From the NCBI GenBank assembly GCA_948466335.1, contig CAOKAE010000010.1:1-57187 (forward strand): a stretch of 57,187 nucleotides of DNA. Reading direction: 5' to 3'. Shown here piece by piece: positions 17,747 to 25,954 of this stretch (position 1 is the first letter of the stretch; the number at the start of each line of letters is the position of its first letter). The notes under the pieces are model-generated. The model saw only the letters and a list, made by a program, of their open reading frames with translations, did no database searches and was not told the origin of the DNA. The translations under genes were made by a program, and so were the position numbers. Source of the stretch: an uncultured Coriobacteriia bacterium (GTDB taxonomy: Bacteria; Actinomycetota; Coriobacteriia; Coriobacteriales; QAMH01).

Positions 17747-18442
17747 TTACAGAATGTCGTGAACTTCCGTGAGGTACGTGTTGATTTCGCCAATGAATTC
17801 GCCGCCGTGTTGCGACGTCCTCTTAAACTCGCGCGAATCATAGCATTCGTTGAAGGCATCCATGTTCTCAAACCAAAACTCCACGATTCCCTCAACGGGA
17901 ATCTCGTCATAGTGCACGGAGACGCCATTCACGATGCGGTCGATGACGAGGTTCTGGGCATAACCGGCATAACCGGGCATGGTGTGCACCATCTCGGTGT
18001 GCACCTCCCACCACTGGCGCTGCCACTCCTCGGCACTGACCCCCTCGGCGCGACCCATGAACGAAACGCGCTTGATGAGCTTCTTGTCGCCATTCAGGAG
18101 GTAGTCCGGCGTGCGCTTCACGAACTTCTTGACGCAAACGAGAATCGGATTGTGCGGGTCGGCAAACTTCGGCACGTCGTCGGCACCCTTGCCATCGAGC
18201 GACGCGACGCCCTCGAGCATGTCCCCGTAGCTGTCGAATTGCAGCTCGGAATAGCCATCGATGATGATGGGACCTTGCCCCAGAGGATGCCGATGCTCGT
18301 TATCGCAGATGACGTGCTGTGAATAGTGGCGGAGGTTCTTCATTTCCGCCGCGATGGGACCGTGGACGTTCAGCCAGTAATCCTGGAACTCGTCTTGGGT
18401 GGTCCCCTCCTTGCGCTTCAGGAGTCCAATCCTACTGATCAT
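17747..18442 (-). CDS. EthD-like two-domain protein (paralogue 3 of 3)
   Basis: A 231-residue paralogue of the proteins at 5632 and 8575. The first half has MISRIGLLKRKEGTTQDEF then YWLNVHGPIAAEMKNLRHY, the clearest EthD motif of the three. The second half has RQWWEVHTEMVHTMPGY, AQNLVIDRIVNG and VEFWFENMDAFNECY. The conserved VHGP/VHxxM histidines in both halves suggest two similar binding sites. It is the first gene of the 18.4-14.2 kb run, divergent from the second OYE gene. Every enzyme unit of the island on the minus strand has such a protein, so it is likely integral to the pathway. Its function is unassigned. Confidence 0.72.
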   Translation of the reverse strand: MISRIGLLKRKEGTTQDEFQDYWLNVHGPIAAEMKNLRHYSQHVICDNEHRHPLGQGPIIIDGYSELQFDSYGDMLEGVASLDGKGADDVPKFADPHNPILVCVKKFVKRTPDYLLNGDKKLIKRVSFMGRAEGVSAEEWQRQWWEVHTEMVHTMPGYAGYAQNLVIDRIVNGVSVHYDEIPVEGIVEFWFENMDAFNECYDSREFKRTSQHGGEFIGEINTYLTEVHDIL

Positions 18443-18697
18443 GCCGCATCACTCTCCTTAGGTGTCCTTGTGTGCTCCGACCTTCCTCATTGAGTCTATG
18501 GACATGGGTTCGACGGAGCAATTACGCACTTAAAAGTAAGGGTGGGCATCTAAATGGGAGGCATGGAGTGCGCCTGTCGAAAGCCGGCCTTGCAGACAGA
18601 CTAACCAGAAAGTGCGTACTGGTCGGAACCATTTTCGCACCTTACGATTGCAGCCGCATTACGGAAATGCCCCAGGATGACGTCGAAAGAGGACACG
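18443..18697. promoter_or_regulatory. Divergent regulatory region with operator-like motif, site B
   Basis: This 255-nt gap separates the EthD-SDR-HxlR-OYE run from the divergent OYE gene. ATTACGCACTTAAAAGTAAG (18521-18540) matches site A. A reverse-oriented relative, TACGCACTTTCTGGTTAG, reads on the minus strand over about 18601-18618. TCGCACCTTACG (18635-18646) is a third, weaker copy. Several sites in one divergent region fit coordinated control of both directions by one regulator. Confidence 0.55.
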
Positions 18698-20761
18698 ATG
18701 CAACGATTCGAACATCTCATCTCGCCCATCGAAATCGCGCCAGGCTTCACCATGAAGAACAGGATCATGAAGGCCCCGCAATCGACGTGGAGGTGGAATC
18801 TCGACGGAACGGCGGATGGCAGTGCCGGCATCGACCTGTACGAGAGCATGGCCAAGGGCGGCGTGGGCGCAATCGACATCGCCGGCATCAACTGGGAGCC
18901 TCCCGTCGGAGGAGGCATATACCTCTGCGCCTATGACGACAGGTTCATTCCCGGACTCACCGAGCTCGCGAAGCGACTGCACAAATACGATTGCCGCGTC
19001 ATCGGCCAGCTTCATCACGGCGGCCCCCTGGCGCCCGCGCAAGGCGATGGCAGGCCCATCTGCGCGTCCACGCTCGAGATCGAGGACCTACCCACCCCTC
19101 CCCCCGAGGGCAAGGCGACTCACGGGCTCACCCACGACGAGCTCCTGGAGAAGCGCCAGCTCATCGTCGATGCCGCCATACGCCTGTGGAAAGCCGGGTT
19201 CGACGCCGTGGAGATTCACGCGGCCCATGGGTACTTCCTCAACAGCTTCCTCAGCCCCATCTGGAACCATCGCGACGACGAGTACGGCCCCCAGAGCGCC
19301 GAGAGCCGCACGCGCCTCATGCGGGAGATCTTCGACATGGTGCGCGAGGCCTGCGGTCCCGATTTCGTCATCGGCACGCGCATCAACGGGCAGGAATGGT
19401 CGCCCCTTGCCGCGGGAGCCATCACGCCGCAGCTTGCCGCGGAAAACGCCAAGGCGCTCGAGGCCTGCGGCTACCAGTACATCAGCGTATCAGGATACGG
19501 GTACGGGCCGTTGCCCTTCCGCTACTGCCCCGATTACTTCCCCTATCCCGACCCCGAGCCCTTCATGGAACCCTACATGGACGACTTCAGGGGGCTTGGT
19601 ATCCTGATGCCCGGCATCAAGGCCGTCAAGGAGGCCGTGAGCGTACCGGTCATCGGCGCCGGGCGCATGGACGAGGACAAGGGCGAACGCGTCTTGCGCG
19701 AGGGTCACGCCGACATCATCGCCTACGGCCGCTATCTATGGGCCGATCCCGAGTTCGCCAACAAGGTGCGCGACGGCCGAACTGACGAGATACGCCGCTG
19801 CAACCGGTGCGCGAGCTGCGAGGACCCAGTGACCTCACCGCGCATATGCCGTGTGAACCCGGCGCTCGGTCGCGAAAGGGAACTCGAGCTCAAGCCCGTC
19901 GAGACGAAGAAGAGGGTCATGGTCATCGGCGGTGGTCCCGCCGGCATGCAATGCGCGCTCGATGCCGCAGAACGCGGCCATGACGTGACGATTTACGACA
20001 GCAAGTCGGAGCTGGGCGGCAGGATCAAGCTCGCCGCCATGATCAAGGGTGACAAGGACGAGGAGGTCATGCCCCTCTACGACTACCTCACCACCATGGT
20101 GGAGAAGTCGAACGTCAAGGTGAAACTTAAGACCGAGGTCACGCTCGACCTCGTGAAGCGCGAAAATCCCGACATCGTCGCATTGGCCAACAGCTCCCCC
20201 TACTTCATCCCCGCCATCGAGGGCATCGACCGCAAGAACGTCTTCACGGTACCCGGCATGACCAAGCTCGCCACCGTGCCCATGAAGATGTTCGGCCCGG
20301 CCAAGCTCGCGTCCATGAGCGAGAAGTTCTTCCCCGTGGGAAAGAAGGTCGTCATCCTCGGCGCCGGTGCCGAAGGCGCGCAATGCGCGACGTTTTTGGC
20401 TCACCGCGGCAAGGAGGTCGTGCTGCTCGCCGAGGGGGAGGACATCGGCGGCCTCGTACCGCAGAAGTACAAGGTGCGCTTGGTTCCCTGGTTCGAGGAA
20501 CACGGCGTGCAGATTCTCCGCAACGCACGACTACTCGAAATCGGCAGGAAATCCGTCACCGTGCAGGTGAACGAGGAGTCCCGCGAGATTTCCTGCGACA
20601 GCGTGATGATCATGCTTCCCGAGGAACATGACCCCACGTTCTACGAGCAGCTGAGGAAAATCGTGCCCGAGGTCTACGAGATTGGCTCGACCCTGGGCGG
20701 GGAAAACGCCTTCCTGAAGCACGCGATGCTCGACGGACGACTCGCGGCCGTGAAAATGTAG
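18698..20761 (+). CDS. OYE-type NAD(P)H:flavin enoate reductase with Fe-S and FAD domains (reductase 2)
   Basis: A 687-residue paralogue of the enzyme at 14194, similar along its whole length. FMN barrel motifs are GQLHHGGP (103-110) and IHAAHGYFLNSFLSPIWN. Fe-S cysteines are at 368, 371, 374 and 384 (CNRCASC...C). FAD/NAD motifs are VIGGGPAGMQCA and VILGAGAEGAQC. ATG 18698 has GAGG close upstream; the frame's first ATG at 18677 is less well placed. It is divergent from the enzyme operon and followed by an AEC transporter. Two such reductases echo BaiCD plus BaiH, which act on opposite sides of the A-ring double bonds, but that analogy is only structural. Confidence 0.9.
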   Translation: MQRFEHLISPIEIAPGFTMKNRIMKAPQSTWRWNLDGTADGSAGIDLYESMAKGGVGAIDIAGINWEPPVGGGIYLCAYDDRFIPGLTELAKRLHKYDCRVIGQLHHGGPLAPAQGDGRPICASTLEIEDLPTPPPEGKATHGLTHDELLEKRQLIVDAAIRLWKAGFDAVEIHAAHGYFLNSFLSPIWNHRDDEYGPQSAESRTRLMREIFDMVREACGPDFVIGTRINGQEWSPLAAGAITPQLAAENAKALEACGYQYISVSGYGYGPLPFRYCPDYFPYPDPEPFMEPYMDDFRGLGILMPGIKAVKEAVSVPVIGAGRMDEDKGERVLREGHADIIAYGRYLWADPEFANKVRDGRTDEIRRCNRCASCEDPVTSPRICRVNPALGRERELELKPVETKKRVMVIGGGPAGMQCALDAAERGHDVTIYDSKSELGGRIKLAAMIKGDKDEEVMPLYDYLTTMVEKSNVKVKLKTEVTLDLVKRENPDIVALANSSPYFIPAIEGIDRKNVFTVPGMTKLATVPMKMFGPAKLASMSEKFFPVGKKVVILGAGAEGAQCATFLAHRGKEVVLLAEGEDIGGLVPQKYKVRLVPWFEEHGVQILRNARLLEIGRKSVTVQVNEESREISCDSVMIMLPEEHDPTFYEQLRKIVPEVYEIGSTLGGENAFLKHAMLDGRLAAVKM

Positions 20762-20821
20762 CCCCTCTTGCCTTCTGACGACGCAACCCAGAGCGAAGTT
20801 CCAGACGGCATGTCACTCCTA

Positions 20822-20863
20822 GGCACGTGAGGACCCCTCCTCCTCACGTGCCACCTCCTTTTT
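20822..20863 (+). terminator. Rho-independent terminator
   Basis: A perfect 11-bp stem (GGCACGTGAGG at 20822-20832 with CCTCACGTGCC at 20842-20852) and a 9-nt loop are followed by ACCTCCTTTTT. It lies between the OYE gene and the AEC transporter, so most transcription probably ends here. The AEC gene may need read-through or its own promoter. Confidence 0.8.
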
Positions 20864-20899
20864 CCGCAACCGCACGCGTCTTGACGAGAGGAGCGTCCC

Positions 20900-21865
20900 A
20901 TGGGCGAGTTGGCAATGGCCCTGCAGCAGATGCTCGTCATGATGGTCATCATCGCCATGGGCTTTGCGGCGACGAAATTCGGGTTGCTCGACGACAGCTT
21001 GCTCGCGAGGCTCACGCGCCTGCTCGTCTCCATGACACTACCGTGCATGATCCTTGGTTCCGCAAACACGCTGACCGGCGCATCGGGCGAAATCCAACTT
21101 GCATGGACATGCGGCCTGGCGGTCCTCCTCATGGCCCTGTCCATACTCGGGACCTTCGTCTTCAACATCCTCTTTCGCGTGCCAAAGGGTGAGCGGTTCC
21201 TCTACCTGTTCATGTCGGTCTGCACGAACATGGGGTTCATAGGCATCTCCGTCGCATCCGCCATCTACGGCGAGGCGGCCGTCTTCTCGGCGAGCATCTT
21301 CGTGCTCGTCAGCAACGTCTCCATCTTCAGCGTCGGGTTCATGTTCCTGGACATCGGCAGGGCCGATGGCACGTCCCTGCGCCCCAAATCCCTCGCCGAC
21401 GTGCTCAAGGTGCTCAGGTCGCTCCTCAACCCGGCAACCGTCTCGTGCATGCTGACCGTGCTCGTCTTTGCCTGTGGGCTGGGCTTTCCGCCCTTCGTCC
21501 AGAGCGTCCTGACCACCGTGGGCGGGATAACGGCACCTTTGGCGATGATGCTCGTGGGCGTAATCATAGCGGGCATTCGCCCCGCCGAGGCGGTCAGGGA
21601 CTGGCGCGTCTACGCGTTCATCGCGTTTCGCCAGATCGTCGTCCCCGTCATCGCGATTCTCGTCCTGCGCCCGCTTGGCCCCGATCCGACCGCCCTACGC
21701 GTGTTCGTCATCATGGCGGCGATGCCCGTCGGCTCCATGGCCCCCATGCTCACGGCGCAATTTAGCCATGATGCGACACTCGTCGCAAAGGCGACGGTGC
21801 TCAGCACGGTTTTCTCCCTCGCCATCGTCCCGGCATTGCTCGCCATCATCACGATGGGAACGTGA
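20900..21865 (+). CDS. AEC-family (auxin efflux carrier-like) transporter
   Basis: A 321-residue integral membrane protein with about 10 helices in two inverted halves. AEC features include MGFAATKFGLLDDSLLARLT, a TLPCMILGSAN-like first helix pair, NMGFIGISVASAIYG and the C-terminal FRQIVVPVIAILVLRP followed by PVGSMAPMLTAQF. The family exports or imports organic anions such as malate and malonate. GAGAGG precedes ATG 20900. It is separated from the OYE gene by a strong terminator but is in the same direction, and it converges with the flavodoxin-like gene only 11 nt away. Confidence 0.88.
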   Translation: MGELAMALQQMLVMMVIIAMGFAATKFGLLDDSLLARLTRLLVSMTLPCMILGSANTLTGASGEIQLAWTCGLAVLLMALSILGTFVFNILFRVPKGERFLYLFMSVCTNMGFIGISVASAIYGEAAVFSASIFVLVSNVSIFSVGFMFLDIGRADGTSLRPKSLADVLKVLRSLLNPATVSCMLTVLVFACGLGFPPFVQSVLTTVGGITAPLAMMLVGVIIAGIRPAEAVRDWRVYAFIAFRQIVVPVIAILVLRPLGPDPTALRVFVIMAAMPVGSMAPMLTAQFSHDATLVAKATVLSTVFSLAIVPALLAIITMGT

Positions 21866-21876
21866 CGCCTTTACCG

Positions 21877-22512
21877 CTACGCGGAAAGCTCGGCGCCCAT
21901 GAGGCGAGCGGCCTCGAGCTCCTGCGGGAAGCGGACCTTTCGCCCCTCGTGCTTCCTCGTCCCGTCAAACCCGTTCATGGCATACTTCGAGTAATCATCC
22001 ACCTGCAGCGTGTCGCACACGGGGAGCACGCGCACGTCGCCGTTGAGAAAGCGGGCGATGCCGTCGAACTGCCCGGCGAGCTTGTCTTCGTATTCGCCTT
22101 CGTACCTCTCCGACGCAACGTTCATGGTGAGTATGACGCCAAGGTTCACCGTGCCCTCGAAGTAGCTCCCGAAATCATCATAGGAAAGCGCGACGAAGCG
22201 CAGCCGCTCCGAAAGCGCGTGAAACTGGCTCGTGACGTCGCCAAAGTAAATGGGCGTTCCGATAATGAGCGCATCTGCCGCAAACGCCTTGTCGATGAGG
22301 AGCGACAGGTCGTCCTTCCAGAAGCAATGGCAGCGCCGTGCGTCCTTGAGCTTGCAGAGAAGGCAGCTATGGCAGCCGGTGAAGCTCAGGTCGTACAGGT
22401 CGACGTACTCGACGTCCGCCCCGGCCTCGCGCGCACCTTGCTCGGCTTGCCTCAGGAGCCGGGCCGTGTTCCAGTCCTTACGCGGGCTGGCATTCAGAAT
22501 CAACGTCTTCAA
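21877..22512 (-). CDS. Flavodoxin-like NAD(P)H-dependent FMN reductase
   Basis: A 211-residue flavodoxin-fold protein. It begins (TTG)KTLILNASPRKDWNTARLL, the phosphate-binding loop for FMN, and has a Cys-rich segment FTGCHSCLLCKLKDARRCHC (about residues 44-63). PIYFGDVTSQF follows near 90. This CxxCxxC motif is typical of the iron-sulfur flavoprotein family that passes electrons from ferredoxin. No ATG is available at the start. TTG 22512 has GGAGGG about 5 nt upstream, and the longer frame to 22686 has no site. It lies next to the catabolic island but converges with it. A role in supplying reduced flavin to the OYE enzymes is possible but unproven. Confidence 0.78.
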   Translation of the reverse strand: MKTLILNASPRKDWNTARLLRQAEQGAREAGADVEYVDLYDLSFTGCHSCLLCKLKDARRCHCFWKDDLSLLIDKAFAADALIIGTPIYFGDVTSQFHALSERLRFVALSYDDFGSYFEGTVNLGVILTMNVASERYEGEYEDKLAGQFDGIARFLNGDVRVLPVCDTLQVDDYSKYAMNGFDGTRKHEGRKVRFPQELEAARLMGAELSA

Positions 22513-22636
22513 GGCATCCCTCCATCCGCAGCGAAACGGGCTGCTCGTCGCCCATGATAGGTGGCATAAGCGCCGCAAGCCACCACTAACGCGAAGGAAA
22601 GTGACCCATGACGGGGGCCCTGGCGCGAGGAGGCGT

Positions 22637-24022
22637 CTAGACGCCATTGGCGGCGGGAAGCCTGACGGTGAACCGCGCACCGCCAAGCGCGGACTGCCCC
22701 ACGGTCACGCTCCCGCCCATGGACTCCACGCCGTGCTTTACGATGGCAAGGCCCAGGCCGGTGCCGCCCGTCTCGCGCGAGCGCGAGGGGTCGACACGAT
22801 AGAAGCGCTCGAAGACGCGTTGCTGGGCCTCGGGCGAGATGCCATCGCCATCGTCGCAGATATCGAGGACCACGTCTTGCGCCGAACACCGGATGTCCAG
22901 CTCGACGCGACCGGCCGCACGCCCGTGGCGAATGGCGTTGTCGACGAGGTTGTAGACGACCTGTTCGGCTAGGGTCTCGATTCCGAGCACCCAGGCGACA
23001 TCGGGGCCGGCGAGGAACAGCCGCACGTCTCGCTCGGCGGCCATCGGGGCCAGGCGGACGAGGACGACCTTCGCCGTCGCCACGAGGTCGAACAGGGACG
23101 TTCGCCCCGAGGCGCTCTCGTCAAGACGCGAGAGCGTGAGCACGTCATCGATGAGGCGACGCATCGCCTGGGATTCCGCGCAGATGAGCCCGGCGAACTT
23201 GCGCGCGTCCTCCCCGTCGGCGATGCCGCTTTCGATGAGTTCGGCATAGCCCCCGATGACCTGGAGCGGCGACTTCATCTCATGGCTCACGTTGCCGGTG
23301 AATTCCCGGCGCAAGGTGACGGCCCGTTCCAACTGCCGGTTCTGCTCGACGAGCTTGAGCTTCTGCTCCTCGATGCGTGCCAGAAGCGGCTCGACCTCCA
23401 CGTACGTCTCGCTTTCCAGGGGCTGCTCCGGGTCGATGGAGACGATGGGCGTGGTGATCTTTCCCGTGATGACGCGCGCCACCACAAGCGACGCGATCAC
23501 GGCAAGCGCCATGATGGCGAAAAGCGCGGGAAGCAGGTTTCCCAGGTAGTAGGCGAACGATGACCGGGTCGTGGACAGGCGCAGGATGTCATCGCTTCCG
23601 TCCACGAGCGTGGCGGCGTAGAGGGTGTCGCTGCCCGCGGTCTCGGAGGCGCGCAGCATGACGGCGGTGCCCTCGGAGCGCGCGGCGGCGATCTCCGCGC
23701 GCGCGGCATGGCTCGGCATCGTCGACGCCTCGTAGTCCGAATCGAAGATGACCCTCCCGTCGGCGGCGACGAGCGTGATGCGCGTGTTGGCGAGAGCCGT
23801 CGAGGACAGGTGTGCCACCATTTGCCCCTCGTCAAGCCCCGCGAGGTCCGCGGCACTGGCCCGCGTCTGGTCAACGAGCGTCTCCTCGGCGCCATGCTCG
23901 TAGATGGTCCAGCTCACGGCGACGACGGCCCCCGTGACGGCGAGCAACACGAGGATGGCCGTGAGGAAGAGGGCGACGAAGAGCCGGGTCGAGAGCTTCT
24001 TTCCGGGCAGGGGTTTCGTCAT
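22637..24022 (-). CDS. PhoR-like sensor histidine kinase
   Basis: A 461-residue membrane kinase: TM helix about 12-36, an extracytoplasmic region of about 120 residues (ITLVAADGRVIFDSDYEAST), TM helix about 165-185 and a short linker. The H-box FTGNVSHEMKSPLQVIGGYA follows, then an N-box NLVDNAIRHGR, G1 DDGDGIS, F FERFYRVD and G2 GGTGLGLAIVKH. The H-box style matches PhoR. It begins 7 nt after the response regulator stop, so the two are co-translated. Lying beside pit and pstSCAB, it most likely senses phosphate status. No phoU gene, the usual PhoR partner, is seen. Confidence 0.85.
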   Translation of the reverse strand: MTKPLPGKKLSTRLFVALFLTAILVLLAVTGAVVAVSWTIYEHGAEETLVDQTRASAADLAGLDEGQMVAHLSSTALANTRITLVAADGRVIFDSDYEASTMPSHAARAEIAAARSEGTAVMLRASETAGSDTLYAATLVDGSDDILRLSTTRSSFAYYLGNLLPALFAIMALAVIASLVVARVITGKITTPIVSIDPEQPLESETYVEVEPLLARIEEQKLKLVEQNRQLERAVTLRREFTGNVSHEMKSPLQVIGGYAELIESGIADGEDARKFAGLICAESQAMRRLIDDVLTLSRLDESASGRTSLFDLVATAKVVLVRLAPMAAERDVRLFLAGPDVAWVLGIETLAEQVVYNLVDNAIRHGRAAGRVELDIRCSAQDVVLDICDDGDGISPEAQQRVFERFYRVDPSRSRETGGTGLGLAIVKHGVESMGGSVTVGQSALGGARFTVRLPAANGV

Positions 24023-24029
24023 GGCGGCC

Positions 24030-24725
24030 CTAACCGGCAAGCCGGTACCCAAAGCCGCGCACGGTCTCGATGACGCTGCCCGAACCCGCGCAGGCATCGT
24101 TGATCTTGCGACGCAGGGTCTGCACGTGCGTGTCGACGGTGCGCGTTTCCCCGGCAAACGCGATGTCCCACACGTCCTCGAGGAGCTGGGAGCGGCTGAA
24201 CGCACGACCGGGATCCTCCATGAGCTTTCTGAGCAGGTCGAATTCCTTGCGCGTCAACGCAAGCTCGACGCCTCCCGCAAAGGCGCGATGGTCCTTGGCC
24301 GAAATCCTCAAGGGACCGACGACGATGGCCTCGTCGTGCTCGTCAACGGAACCGGGGGCAATGGATGCCCGCCTGAGCAACGCCCTGCAGCGGCTCACGA
24401 GCTCCATGATGCCGAAGGGCTTGGCGAGGTAATCGTCTGCACCCAGGTCGAGGCCGGTCACCTTGTCATGCTCGGTCCCCTTGGCGGTGAGCATCATGAC
24501 GGGGACGTTGCGCATGGGAGAGGACCCCCGGATCCACGAGAGTATGGAAATCCCATCCTCACCGGGAAGCATGATGTCGAGGAGAACGAGGTCGGGGACC
24601 TCCTCGAGGCAGGCCCTGCGAAACGAGGTGCCGTCGATGAACCCGCGGGCTTCGAAGCCCTGGGACGACAGCGCGTAGATTGCCATATCGCGAATGTTGG
24701 TGTCATCTTCCACGTAGTAAATCAT
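24030..24725 (-). CDS. PhoP/OmpR-family response regulator
   Basis: A 231-residue response regulator. The receiver domain (1-120) has the acidic pair in YVEDD, the phosphoacceptor Asp in LVLLDIMLPGEDG (about residue 52), Thr in MLTAKG and Lys in AKPFG. The C-terminal winged helix (about 135-230) ends VDTHVQTLRRKIN...VRGFGYRL. It pairs with the downstream kinase. TATAAT sits 7 nt before the ATG with no Shine-Dalgarno sequence, which suggests leaderless translation. Genes for phosphate uptake surround it, so it is the probable Pho regulator that would bind the 11-bp-period repeats before pit and pstS. Confidence 0.87.
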   Translation of the reverse strand: MIYYVEDDTNIRDMAIYALSSQGFEARGFIDGTSFRRACLEEVPDLVLLDIMLPGEDGISILSWIRGSSPMRNVPVMMLTAKGTEHDKVTGLDLGADDYLAKPFGIMELVSRCRALLRRASIAPGSVDEHDEAIVVGPLRISAKDHRAFAGGVELALTRKEFDLLRKLMEDPGRAFSRSQLLEDVWDIAFAGETRTVDTHVQTLRRKINDACAGSGSVIETVRGFGYRLAG

Positions 24726-24731
24726 GGGAGC

Positions 24732-24737
24732 ATTATA
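24732..24737 (-). promoter_or_regulatory. -10 element of a probable leaderless promoter
   Basis: TATAAT on the minus strand ends 6-7 nt before the ATG (24725) of the response regulator. Transcription would then begin at or next to the start codon. The intervening GCTCCC is not a ribosome binding site. No good -35 is visible. Confidence 0.5.
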
Positions 24738-24794
24738 GAGGGCATGGACATCGGGTTTCGCCCGTCCCTGTAAAGTTCTCGCAAAATCCGGTCA

Positions 24795-25844
24795 TCACAA
24801 GATGAGCAGGAAGACGTGAGTGAAGCCGAAGGCGAGTATGCCGCAACCCGGAAAGGTGAGCAGCCAGGTGAGAACCATGGTGCCGGCCAGGTTCCACTTC
24901 ACGCAGCGCAGGCTCTTCTCGGCCCCCACGCCCATGATGGCCGTCGTCTTGGTATGCGTCGTCGATATGGGGATGCCCGTGAACGTCGCGAGGCCAATGC
25001 AAAAGCAAGCGGAAAGGCATGCGGCAAACCCCTGGTATTGCTCCATCTTCACCATGCTCATGCCGACGGACTTGATGATCTTGCGTCCGCCCACGGCCGT
25101 CCCGAGTCCCATGGCGAGACTCACGATCACGATCATCCACAACGGAAAGCCCGTAAGATCGGACGAACCGTAGACGCCGAGCATCACCGCGAGCATCGTG
25201 AGCGACAGGAACTTCTGGCCATCCTGGGCGCCGTGGAGCACGGCGACTCCGGCCCCGGCCACGATCTGGGCCCACTTGAAGACCGGCATCAGCCGTGGCC
25301 GACTCATGCGCGCGCAGACGATCTTGATGATCCTCGTGAACAGCCAGCCGGTACCGAAGCCCAGGACGGAACTGATGACGAGACCGTAGATGACCTTCAT
25401 CCACTCGGCGCCGTTGATGCCGCCAAAGCCGCCTTGTAGCGCGATGGCCGCTCCGGTTATGCCGGCGATGAGCGAATGGCTCTGGCTCGTGGGAATGCCG
25501 AAGGCCCAGGCGGCGACTCCCCATACGATGATGGCGACCATGGCGGCTGAGAGAGCGACAAGGGCCGCATGGTTATCACCACCGAAGTCCACCATCTTGA
25601 AGATCGTGCTCGCAACGGCCGTGCTCACCGCCGTGATGGCGACGAGGCCGACGAAATTGCATATCGCCGCCATGATGATGGCCGACGTTGGCCGCATGGC
25701 ACGCGTGCCCACCACCGTCGCAATGGCATTGGGAGCATCGGTAGCGCCGTTCACCATGGTCGCACCCAGGCAGAGCACGATGATGAGCAGCAAGATAGGG
25801 TTATCGGCGACGGCCCCGGCAACGGTAGCCAGCGTTATGTCCAT
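24795..25844 (-). CDS. pit: PiT-family inorganic phosphate permease
   Basis: A 349-residue, roughly 10-helix protein with two copies of the PiT signature: GATDAPNAIATVVGTRAM (about residues 33-50) and GAQDGQKFLSL (about 207-217). ISTTHTKTTAIMGVG near 300 and the AFGIPTSQSHSLIAGITG element near 115 are also typical. PiT carriers import phosphate, often as a metal complex, with protons or Na+. Usually a high-Pi-active carrier, here it lies between the two-component system and pstSCAB. A direct-repeat Pho-box candidate and promoter stand 75-110 nt upstream. It runs with the Pho genes on the minus strand. Confidence 0.92.
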   Translation of the reverse strand: MDITLATVAGAVADNPILLLIIVLCLGATMVNGATDAPNAIATVVGTRAMRPTSAIIMAAICNFVGLVAITAVSTAVASTIFKMVDFGGDNHAALVALSAAMVAIIVWGVAAWAFGIPTSQSHSLIAGITGAAIALQGGFGGINGAEWMKVIYGLVISSVLGFGTGWLFTRIIKIVCARMSRPRLMPVFKWAQIVAGAGVAVLHGAQDGQKFLSLTMLAVMLGVYGSSDLTGFPLWMIVIVSLAMGLGTAVGGRKIIKSVGMSMVKMEQYQGFAACLSACFCIGLATFTGIPISTTHTKTTAIMGVGAEKSLRCVKWNLAGTMVLTWLLTFPGCGILAFGFTHVFLLIL

Positions 25845-25888
25845 GCTTCGATCCCCTCGACGGGTTCGCCTGTCCTAGCCGATACTAT

Positions 25889-25936
25889 GACTCCAACGTT
25901 GTGCATTCGTCAAATGTTTGCAAAGTTATTGCAAAG
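25889..25936 (-). promoter_or_regulatory. Pho-box candidate and promoter of pit
   Basis: On the plus strand TTGCAAAG occurs at 25918-25925 and 25929-25936, an exact repeat with 11-bp period, the spacing used by OmpR/PhoB-type dimers. Reading the minus strand, TTGACG follows 4 nt after the repeat and, 18 nt later, CATAGT. This gives an activator-type promoter for pit. Confidence 0.6.
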
Positions 25937-25954
25937 TGCCGCGTCAAGCGCCCG

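Noticed and set aside
5632-21865. Calling the island a true bai (bile acid 7-dehydroxylation) operon
   Set aside because: No CoA ligase, CoA transferase or 7-epimerase-like gene is present, EthD-like proteins are foreign to bai, and one BaiE pocket residue differs. Only the chemistry is similar.
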